This document shows positions 1 to 6,292 of a stretch of 10,222 nucleotides of DNA, in pieces. Below the pieces are notes generated by a model. The model was not told the DNA's origin. It searched no databases and worked only from the letters and a program-made list of their open reading frames with translations. Position numbers and translations under genes: made by a program. Numbering within the stretch: the first letter of the stretch is position 1; each line of letters opens with the position of its first letter. Location: positions 1-10,222 of the forward strand of contig JACQJM010000057.1 in NCBI GenBank assembly GCA_016205045.1. Direction: 5' to 3'. The DNA comes from Elusimicrobiota bacterium. GTDB taxonomy: Bacteria; Elusimicrobiota; Elusimicrobia; JACQJN01.

Positions 1-3
1 TTT

Positions 4-24
4 AAAAGGTAGCTGCTACCTTTT
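4..24 (-). terminator. Stem-loop over the glpD stop codon, possible weak terminator
   Basis: A perfect 9-bp inverted repeat (AAAAGGTAG / CTACCTTTT) with a 3-nt loop lies at the end of glpD. On the minus strand the glpD stop codon TAG is inside the first arm of the stem. The second arm ends in four T residues, as in an intrinsic terminator, but the stem is AT-rich and no further T run follows within the few bases visible. It may be a terminator, or part of a longer feature cut by the window edge. Confidence 0.35.
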
Positions 25-1395
25 GAGGTCGTGGTAATATTGCCAGAGGTCGGGTGGAGGGGGTTCTTGGGTGAAGGTGCGGGTGAGGATATGTTTGACG
101 AAGCCGGCCCCTAGGTAGGCCAGGGCGTGGATTTCTCGGAGTCGAGGATGGTTCATCAGAAAGTTTTTGAGCAGGGGATTGGGAAGGGAGACTTGGGGGA
201 TATCTCGTATTTCTTCTCCCGGAAGAGTTTTTCGATAAGTGGTGCAGGATGCGGATTTGCCCAGTTTTCTGCACAGAAGGTCCACTAAATCCTCCGCCAT
301 CATGCGGTAGGAGGACATTTTGCCTCCGGCGATGGTGATGGCTCCTTTGAGTCCCTCCAGGGCCTCGTGGTCAAAAATCTCGTATTCCCGGGAAAGCAGT
401 TTTTCGTTTCCCGTTTTATCGATGATGGGCCGGGCTCCGCACAGCGTGTTCTGAAAGTCCTCAGGCAATTTCAGATATTTTTGAGTGGATTGAATGAGAT
501 ACCGGATTTCGTCCGGGTCGGGTCTTAGCCGGTCCGGATTTTCATGGCACGGAATATCCGTGGGTCCCACCAGAATCTTCTCACCCGCAGGGATGATGAA
601 GATATACCGTTCTTGATCCGCGGCTTCCAAGAGCATTCCCACAGGAGAATCTGAGAACTGGGATCTGAGAGCTGACACATCATAAACGAGATGAGTCCCT
701 TTACGTAGTTTAAGAGGAATAAAAAGCCCCCAGTTCCTGGCGACCGCGTTGACCCAGGGGCCCGTGGCATTCACGGTGAGTTTGGCTTTGATTTCTACGG
801 ACTCGCCGCTTTCTTTTTTCACCCGCATGCCTTCCAATCGACCGGATTGAATGAGGGATTCTTCCGTTTCGGTCCGCGTCAGTACTTCGGCTCCCATCTG
901 AGAAGCCGCCTCTAAGTTTTGACGCACAAGCAGGGTGGGGTTGATCACCCACTCATCAAAAACTAATCCGCCCTTTAAATTTTCCGCGGTAAGGCCGGGA
1001 ACGAGCCGCAACGTTTCTTCACAAGTGAGGCGTAAGGGGGGCAGCCCATATTTCATCTTTTGGAAAGGGGAATAGGCCTTCATCAGAGTGTGGATCGTTT
1101 CCAATCCATGGGTGTGCCAGGAGTAGACGGGCCATAGGATGGGAAGCCGTGTTAAGAGAGGCCGCGCGATGCGGACGATATGCCCTGAGTCCCAGCTGGT
1201 GGCGTGGGTGGTGAGCCGATCATACAAAAGATAGCGCAACCCGCCATGGATGAGGTGGGAGGAGTTGGCGGTGGTGCCTTGGGCGGGATCCCCTTTTTCA
1301 ATCAAACACGCTTTCAGGCCCCGAAGTGCGCAGTCTCGCAAAATTCCGGCGCCGGTGATGCCTCCTCCTAGGATGAGAACATCATAGGGTGACAT
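16..1395 (-). CDS. glpD: FAD-dependent glycerol-3-phosphate dehydrogenase (GlpD family)
   Basis: Predicted to oxidise sn-glycerol-3-phosphate to dihydroxyacetone phosphate, passing electrons through FAD to membrane quinone. The 459-residue product opens with the Rossmann dinucleotide motif GGGITGAG (residues 10-17), followed by the acidic ribose-binding residue E33. Other family hallmarks are TTANSSHLIHGGLRYL (41-56), NATGPW (209-214), VGPTDIP (276-282), GARPIIDKTG (320-329) and GGKMSSYRMMAED (357-369). The start is fixed because the FAD motif begins nine residues in; there is no Shine-Dalgarno before it. The protein is shorter than typical GlpD (about 500-560 residues): the C-terminal DAO_C-like domain after residue 385 is only about 70 residues, and no Cys-rich BFD-like domain of GlpA type is present. 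No glycerol kinase or facilitator lies in the window. A related FAD oxidoreductase of the same fold is the main alternative, but the GARP and GGK motifs favour GlpD. Confidence 0.92.
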   Translation of the reverse strand: MSPYDVLILGGGITGAGILRDCALRGLKACLIEKGDPAQGTTANSSHLIHGGLRYLLYDRLTTHATSWDSGHIVRIARPLLTRLPILWPVYSWHTHGLETIHTLMKAYSPFQKMKYGLPPLRLTCEETLRLVPGLTAENLKGGLVFDEWVINPTLLVRQNLEAASQMGAEVLTRTETEESLIQSGRLEGMRVKKESGESVEIKAKLTVNATGPWVNAVARNWGLFIPLKLRKGTHLVYDVSALRSQFSDSPVGMLLEAADQERYIFIIPAGEKILVGPTDIPCHENPDRLRPDPDEIRYLIQSTQKYLKLPEDFQNTLCGARPIIDKTGNEKLLSREYEIFDHEALEGLKGAITIAGGKMSSYRMMAEDLVDLLCRKLGKSASCTTYRKTLPGEEIRDIPQVSLPNPLLKNFLMNHPRLREIHALAYLGAGFVKHILTRTFTQEPPPPDLWQYYHDLKR

Positions 1396-1441
1396 GGGAG
1401 AGTGGGAGGTATATTACCAATTTTTGTATGATTCCCATGTC
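1396..1441. promoter_or_regulatory. Compact divergent promoter region glpD / exchanger
   Basis: This 46-nt gap must hold the start signals for both divergent genes, unless the exchanger starts even further upstream. On the plus strand a -10-like TATGAT lies at 1427-1432, ending 9 nt before ATG 1442, with no recognisable -35. On the minus strand TAATAT lies 15 nt before the glpD ATG. The small palindrome GGTA-TAT-TACC at 1408-1418 sits between them. A GGGAGG at 1404-1409 is too far from ATG 1442 to act as its ribosome-binding site. The assignments are weak and rest on box similarity only. Confidence 0.35.
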
Positions 1442-2620
1442 ATGAAAACAGACAACAAAGCTTGGTTCTGGCTGACCTTTGCGGTGATGTTAACGTTCCC
1501 TTGGGTTTCGGCGCATTTCTCAGGAGGGCCTCTTTCTGCTTTGGCGCAGGCTGTTCTCCCGGGGCTCGCCATTTTTGGTGCGGCGTTTCTTCTCTCGTGG
1601 GCAGCCGAATTATCGCAATTTGAAATTCCTCCCACTCTCAGTTTCGCCTTTTTGGCTTTGATCGCAGTGCTTCCGGAGTATGCGGTGGATATGTATTTTG
1701 CCTGGAATGCCGCTAAGGATCCTGCTTATACCCATTACGCCATGGCCAATATGACGGGAGCCAATCGTTTACTGATCGGTCTAGGCTGGCCAGCCGTGCT
1801 ATGGATGTACTGGCTCAAAAGTGGCCGTACCTCCATGGCCATTGGAGAAGAGCATCGAGTCGAGTTTCAAGCTCTTCTTTTCGCCACCCTTTACTCCTTT
1901 GTAATTCCCCTGAAGGGATTTTTATCGGCCTGGGATGCGGTGGTGTTTATCGGTATTTTTGCTCTTTATATCTGGAGAGCCTCAGCTTCCCACCTGCAGG
2001 AGCCTGAGTTAGAGGAAGGGCCGGCCGAGTTGATTGCTCGTCTGCGGGTACCCCTTCGCCGCCTGGTCAATGGGCTTCTGTTTTTGTGGGCCGGATTTGT
2101 TATCTACATTTCCGCAGAGCCTTTTGCCGAGGGGCTTTTAGAGGTGGGTAGGCAGTGGGAGATCGAAGAATTTCTTTTTGTGCAGTGGCTGGCCCCTCTG
2201 GCTTCGGAATCCCCCGAGTTCATCGTGGCCCTTATCTTTGCGTGGAAGCTCAGGCCTACTGCTGGTTTTGCCACACTGGTTTCTTCTAAGGTGAACCAAT
2301 GGACGCTTTTGGTGGGGATGCTTCCCCTGGTGTTCAGCTACTCCCTGGGCCACTTCGGCCACATGCATTTAGATCCGCGGCAGAGAGAAGAAATCTTGCT
2401 CACCTCGGCCCAATCTTTTTTTGCGCTGGTGGTGCTGATCGATTTTCGTTTTTCTATGTCTGAGGCATTCATGCTGGCGATATTGTTCATCACTCAACTT
2501 TTTTTCCCTTCCACCACTCTGCGCTATTCCTATGCGATATTCTATATGGCCCTGGCCCTATTCCTGTTCGTGGTACGACGTGAAAAACGCAGTCATCTAA
2601 AAAGCCTGCTCAAATTTTAG
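1442..2620 (+). CDS. Sodium/calcium exchanger family (CaCA) membrane protein
   Basis: A 392-residue integral membrane protein with about ten hydrophobic segments and two internally repeated halves, as in the Na_Ca_ex (CaCA) superfamily of cation antiporters. The first alpha-like repeat contains LIAVLPEY (73-80) and ANMTGANRLLIGLGWP (102-117). The second contains LASESPEFIVALIFAWK (253-269) and SSKVNQWTLLVGMLP (281-295). Each has the acidic Pro-Glu pair expected in the ion site, followed by a polar Asn-containing stretch. A hydrophilic acidic linker (about 184-200) separates the halves, as in cytoplasmic loops of the family. In-frame ATG 1394 would lie on top of the glpD start codon and add a non-membrane 16-residue extension, so ATG 1442 is preferred; TTG 1424 is another option. 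Which cation is carried cannot be told: the second repeat has SSKVNQ where classical members have GSN-type motifs. Confidence 0.82.
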   Translation: MKTDNKAWFWLTFAVMLTFPWVSAHFSGGPLSALAQAVLPGLAIFGAAFLLSWAAELSQFEIPPTLSFAFLALIAVLPEYAVDMYFAWNAAKDPAYTHYAMANMTGANRLLIGLGWPAVLWMYWLKSGRTSMAIGEEHRVEFQALLFATLYSFVIPLKGFLSAWDAVVFIGIFALYIWRASASHLQEPELEEGPAELIARLRVPLRRLVNGLLFLWAGFVIYISAEPFAEGLLEVGRQWEIEEFLFVQWLAPLASESPEFIVALIFAWKLRPTAGFATLVSSKVNQWTLLVGMLPLVFSYSLGHFGHMHLDPRQREEILLTSAQSFFALVVLIDFRFSMSEAFMLAILFITQLFFPSTTLRYSYAIFYMALALFLFVVRREKRSHLKSLLKF

Positions 2621-3891
2621 TAGCGGCGGGTTTTATATTTAGAGCGAGGCGGATTCTTGGTTGGTTTTGTCTGCTTTTTCTGAATTTGTTTTTGAGGGGG
2701 CGGCCTATCTTCCAACACGGTCACGGAGTGAGGGTTCAGCCCTTTTAAGGCCATGTTTCTCATGTCTGCCTCAAAAAGATACTGTCCCACCGTCACGTGA
2801 TAAATTCCGTCCGCTATACGAGTGGCTGTCCAAGAAAAACCGTCTCGAGGATCGATTTCCTTGGATAAAGTCTTTCCTTTCTGTATGAGGTAGTATCCTT
2901 TTGTCCATTTAAGTGTTTCTTGTTCCGCGGGATTGGCACCCAGGGAGGGTTGGGTTTCGAAAGACGTTTGAGGCAAGGAGGTGGTGGTCTGGGGAATACT
3001 GGAAAGTGAGGATGGGGAAGAGGTAGATTCCATGGGTTGATCCAGAGGAGTTTTAGAGGGCCCCTGGAACCATAAAAAAGCTCCTCCCCCTAAGGCCAAT
3101 AGGGCCAGAGTGAGCAGAATTTTGAAAACAGTTCCCGATCGTTCTTCAGTCGCCATGGATGAAATGGGTCTGCGTAAATGAGGTTGAAAATTTTTCTTGG
3201 TGCCTCCCGATTTGGTGCTAGTTTCTTCCATCGCTGTGGCTTGAGATGAAATGAATTCTAAGGATTCTCTGGGAGAGAGAGAGGCGGTGACAGGGGGAGG
3301 GGTGGGAGGGGGAGTAAATCTTAGCTTCGTTTCTGCCTGGCGGAGTTGATCCTCCAGTTGACGAGTTTTATCTTGAAATTGGGCGGTATTTCTAGAAGTT
3401 TGATCCAGCCGATTCGCAAGAGCTTGGATGTCCTGTTCCTGCTTGGACATTTTGGCCTGTGCTTGTCGCAGAGACTCCTCCAATTCTGAAATTTTATGTT
3501 TCGCCTGAGGATCTTCCGGGGGTTTTTGTATTGGGGAGGGTGTGCTCTGGGAAGCAAAAATTTCTTCCCTGGCTATGGGTGGAGGAGAGGAATTCCTCGG
3601 AGGGGTGAAGGGAACCGGCGTGGATTCCCGGTTTTTGGGCGGCGCAAAAGAAGGTTTTTCCGTTGGGGCTGTTTGGGTGGAGGAACCGGAGGACAAGCGA
3701 GGAAGTTGGTTGGCTTGAAACAGCGAGGAAATATCCGGGATCATGTTCGCGGGTTGCCAATCCCCGGATTGATCTCCTCGGTGTCCTTCCGGACAAAGGA
3801 GTGTGTTGGTCCCTAAGCCCGGGATTTCCTTGATTTTTTCTTTCTCAAATGGGCCTAGAACCTTGTTGTTGATAAATGCCCAGTATCTCAT
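2617..3891 (-). CDS. GYF_2-like domain, coiled-coil, single-TM protein of unknown function
   Basis: I do not recognise a characterised homologue. The 424-residue product starts with a GYF_2-like domain (about 1-55): YWAFINNKVLGPFEKEKI, then TLLCPEG and GDWQPA, matching the pattern of an aromatic start, a GPF/GPY turn and a closing W-x-x-A. A Pro/Ser-rich linker follows (about 60-128), then a predicted coiled coil rich in Q, E, K and L (about 130-192), a second Pro-rich linker (TPPPTPPP, 193-200), one membrane span (about 256-275), and a Ser/Thr-rich segment. A small folded region (about 328-395) includes KGYYLIQKGK and GIYHVTVGQYLFEADM, and the tail is Lys-rich. With no signal peptide, the N-terminus is probably cytoplasmic and the C-terminus periplasmic. 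GYF_2 domains are generally thought to bind partners. The start codon has no Shine-Dalgarno, but the domain begins at once, so the start is secure. The stop interlocks with that of the exchanger. Confidence 0.8.
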   Translation of the reverse strand: MRYWAFINNKVLGPFEKEKIKEIPGLGTNTLLCPEGHRGDQSGDWQPANMIPDISSLFQANQLPRLSSGSSTQTAPTEKPSFAPPKNRESTPVPFTPPRNSSPPPIAREEIFASQSTPSPIQKPPEDPQAKHKISELEESLRQAQAKMSKQEQDIQALANRLDQTSRNTAQFQDKTRQLEDQLRQAETKLRFTPPPTPPPVTASLSPRESLEFISSQATAMEETSTKSGGTKKNFQPHLRRPISSMATEERSGTVFKILLTLALLALGGGAFLWFQGPSKTPLDQPMESTSSPSSLSSIPQTTTSLPQTSFETQPSLGANPAEQETLKWTKGYYLIQKGKTLSKEIDPRDGFSWTATRIADGIYHVTVGQYLFEADMRNMALKGLNPHSVTVLEDRPPPQKQIQKKQTKPTKNPPRSKYKTRRY

Positions 3892-3898
3892 ATAAAGG

Positions 3899-3979
3899 CA
3901 GGGGTTAGTGTTTAGGGTTTAGGGATTAGGATGGGAAAAAACTTCTTTCTTACCCCTGACCCCTCACCCCTATCCCCTG
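3899..3979. repeat. Imperfect palindrome of heptamer G-run/C-run repeats
   Basis: An 81-nt intergenic element with arms of about 27 nt that match at 20 of 27 positions as an inverted repeat. It begins CAGGGG and ends CCCCTG. Each arm has a 7-nt rhythm: the left arm runs through GGGGTTA, GTGTTTA, GGGTTTA and GGGATTA, and the right arm through ACCCCTG, ACCCCTC, ACCCCTA and TCCCCTG. The complement of the right arm has four runs of four G separated by 3-nt spacers. The centre (about 3935-3950) is A- and T-rich. It lies immediately upstream of the GYF_2 gene and about 160 nt before the PBP gene. It does not look like a terminator, because neither neighbouring gene ends here. Confidence 0.7.
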
Positions 3980-4075
3980 TTTGTAGTCTACCAGGGAGGG
4001 TGTTACAAAATCAATACGTAAAAGACAGTTCTTTTTTGGTTTTTTTATGGGTGAATTAGGGAGCTTTTCCGTCGA

Positions 4076-4120
4076 TATGGCAACCTTTTTCTTTATTTGG
4101 GGATTTTGCACCTTGCCATA
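4076..4120. promoter_or_regulatory. 8-bp inverted repeat around the PBP -35 region
   Basis: TATGGCAA at 4076-4083 is repeated exactly inverted as TTGCCATA at 4113-4120, with 29 nt between. The second copy falls in the spacer of the predicted PBP promoter and the first just upstream of its -35, a placement that would suit a pair of regulator half-sites. With arms of only 8 bp, chance is possible. Confidence 0.3.
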
Positions 4121-4134
4121 GGATGGTATATAAT
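4106..4134 (+). promoter_or_regulatory. Predicted sigma70-type promoter of the PBP gene
   Basis: A perfect -10 hexamer TATAAT (4129-4134) is preceded, after a 17-nt spacer, by a weak -35 TTGCAC (4106-4111, 3 of 6 consensus positions). Transcription would begin near 4141-4142, which is the A of the ATG at 4142, so the message would be leaderless or nearly so. Confidence 0.55.
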
Positions 4135-4141
4135 GGGGCGG

Positions 4142-6292
4142 ATGAGATTCCGATTCTATCTCTACAGTGCGTGCGTGGCTTTTTTTATGCTGGCCTGCGC
4201 CTACGCCTTTAGACTGTTGGTTTTGGACCTGCCGAATATCTCTACCCTGGAGGACTACACCCCCTCCTTAACTACCCATATTTATGATGTGAGGGGGGAA
4301 CTGATTGCGGACTTATACACCGAGAGGAGGGCCTTGATCCCACTTTCTCAAATTCCTGTGGATCTGCAGAATGCGGTGATTGCGACTGAAGATGATCAGT
4401 TCTTCAAGCACTGGGGAATTTCCGTGCGGGGCATTGTTCGGGCTGCCCTGCAAAATTTCTGGAAAGGACGCGTGGCGCAAGGAGGATCCACCATCACCCA
4501 ACAGTTGTCGCGAGGAATCTTCCTGACTCCCGAGAAGAAACTGACCCGCAAGATACGAGAAATTCTGCTGTCCCTGCAGATTGAGAGAAACTTAAGCAAG
4601 CAAGAAATATTGCAGATGTATCTCAACCAAATTTATTTTGGCCATGGGGCCTACGGAGTGCGGGCGGCAGCCCGCACTTATTTTGGAAAAGAAGTTTCGA
4701 GTCTGACCCTGGGAGAGTGCGCCCTTCTCGCTGGCCTGATCCAATCCCCCGCTTCTTATTCTCCCTTTACCCATGCTGATAAAGCAAACGAGCGTCGCGC
4801 CATTGTTTTGTCTCGCATGCTGGAGGAGCACTATCTTAAACCGGAAGAGAAGCAAAAAGCGTTGGAAGAGCCGCTTCCAGTAGAGCGTCCTGCCCAGGTG
4901 GGCACCAGCGCGCCCTATTTTGTGGAGCATGTTCGCCAGATTTTAGAGCCCAAGTACGGGACCAACATGCTCTGGCGCGGGGGACTCAAGATTTATACCA
5001 CCTTGGATCTAAGATTGCAGAAGCTCTCCGAAGAGATCATGGAAAAAAATCTGATCACCTTTGATGAGCAGGCGGCCAAGGAGTTAGCTCGAAAACAGCT
5101 CGAATCTCCCGGAGAAGTAGATATTTCTACGACCCCCCCAAAAGTACAGGGGGCATTCACCATTTTGGATGTGAACACAGGGGCAATTCGTGTCATGATT
5201 GGAGGAAGAGATTATAAAACCTCCCAGTTCAATCGAGCCAGCCAAGCTCTCCGCCAGCCAGGCTCCACGTTTAAGCCTTTCGTATGGGCCACGGCCTTGA
5301 TGAATGGGTATACCGCTTCTTCACCCGTGGAAGATCTGCCGGTAGCATATTATTATGATGGTCGAGATTGGAGACTCTTAGAAGGGGCCACGGACCAGCT
5401 CTCCATCAGCTTGGCCACGGCGCCTTTTGCTTCCAACCCGGATTTTGATATCTGGGTGCCCAATGATTACGATGGGAGATTTTTAGGAAAAATCACCCTG
5501 CGCAAGGCTTTGGAGCTATCCCGCAATGTGGCCTCGGTGTGGTTGATTGAGAGAGTGGGTCCTCCGCAGGTCGTGGAGGTGGCTCGGAAAGCAGGGATTC
5601 GAAGCCGCCTCGATCCGGTCCCCTCCTTGGGCCTGGGAACTTCGGTCGTGTCCCCTCTGGAAATGGCCAATGCTTTGGGAACCTTTGCCAATTTAGGAAT
5701 TCGTTCGGAACCTTATGAGGTGGTGCGCGTGGAGGATGCTCAAGGAAAGGTGTTGGAGCGCAATGTGCCTATGGAATCGGAAGTTCTGGATCCCCAAATG
5801 TCTTATCTGATGGTCAGCATGATGAAAGGAGTTGTCGAGCGTGGGACGGGGCGTTACGCGCGCAAACTCAACCGGCCCGTTGCCGGAAAAACCGGAACCA
5901 CGCAGGACAACCGCGACCTATGGTTTGTGGGGTACACGCCCGATCTAGTGGCGGCAGCTTGGATGGGCTATGATGATTTCTCCTCCTTGGGACGCAAAGA
6001 TCTCACCGGAGGTTCCACGGTTGTTCCTTGGTGGACGGAGATCATGCAACAGGTGCTGAAAGGGTACCCGGCGCGGGATTTCGCGGTGCCCGACCATATT
6101 TCTTTTGTTAAGGTGGATGCGGATTCGGGGCAGTTGGCTTTGCCGACGTGCCCCAAGCAGATTTTGGGAACTTATTTAAAAGGGACCGAGCCCAAAGAAT
6201 TTTGTCAGACCGATCATGAAAAAGTGGAGGTCATTTCCTCTACCGAGACTGTTCCTGCGGGTGCCCCGCCTCCCACACCCTCCCCTTTGTAA
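4142..6292 (+). CDS. mrcA: Class A (bifunctional) penicillin-binding protein, PBP1A-like
   Basis: Membrane-anchored enzyme that polymerises lipid II into glycan strands and cross-links the stem peptides in the periplasm. Numbering from ATG 4142 (716 residues): N-terminal membrane anchor at about 5-28; GT51 transglycosylase with ATEDDQFFKHWG (catalytic E83), GGSTITQQLSR, a second acidic residue E140 in KIREILLSLQIER, and ILQMYLNQIYFG. The transpeptidase has RQPGSTFKP (nucleophile S375, K378), SRN (460-462) and KTGTT (583-587). The C-terminus has two Cys in a short extension (PTCPKQ, EFCQTD) and a Pro-rich tail. Alternative starts are ATG 4133, with a weak AGGA nine bases upstream, and TTG 4097. 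I prefer 4142 because the -10 box TATAAT overlaps ATG 4133. The 3' end overlaps alr antisense by 79 nt. Family assignment is secure; PBP1A versus PBP1C rests on overall similarity. Confidence 0.93.
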   Translation: MRFRFYLYSACVAFFMLACAYAFRLLVLDLPNISTLEDYTPSLTTHIYDVRGELIADLYTERRALIPLSQIPVDLQNAVIATEDDQFFKHWGISVRGIVRAALQNFWKGRVAQGGSTITQQLSRGIFLTPEKKLTRKIREILLSLQIERNLSKQEILQMYLNQIYFGHGAYGVRAAARTYFGKEVSSLTLGECALLAGLIQSPASYSPFTHADKANERRAIVLSRMLEEHYLKPEEKQKALEEPLPVERPAQVGTSAPYFVEHVRQILEPKYGTNMLWRGGLKIYTTLDLRLQKLSEEIMEKNLITFDEQAAKELARKQLESPGEVDISTTPPKVQGAFTILDVNTGAIRVMIGGRDYKTSQFNRASQALRQPGSTFKPFVWATALMNGYTASSPVEDLPVAYYYDGRDWRLLEGATDQLSISLATAPFASNPDFDIWVPNDYDGRFLGKITLRKALELSRNVASVWLIERVGPPQVVEVARKAGIRSRLDPVPSLGLGTSVVSPLEMANALGTFANLGIRSEPYEVVRVEDAQGKVLERNVPMESEVLDPQMSYLMVSMMKGVVERGTGRYARKLNRPVAGKTGTTQDNRDLWFVGYTPDLVAAAWMGYDDFSSLGRKDLTGGSTVVPWWTEIMQQVLKGYPARDFAVPDHISFVKVDADSGQLALPTCPKQILGTYLKGTEPKEFCQTDHEKVEVISSTETVPAGAPPPTPSPL

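Noticed and set aside
1394..1441. Upstream ATG start for the exchanger
   Set aside because: It lies on top of the glpD start codon, adds a non-membrane extension and would leave no room for a promoter.
3496..3816. Plus-strand open frame of 106 codons opposite the GYF_2 gene
   Set aside because: Gly/Arg-rich complement of the Pro/Ser-rich linker codons; no start signal or family match.
3899..3979. CRISPR-like or terminator reading of the heptamer repeats
   Set aside because: Repeats are only 7 nt and degenerate without spacers, and neither adjacent gene ends here.
4097..4141. TTG 4097 or ATG 4133 as start of the PBP gene
   Set aside because: Both would place the promoter (-35 TTGCAC, -10 TATAAT) inside the coding sequence. 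The extra residues are not needed for the anchor. ATG 4133 remains possible if the promoter call is wrong.
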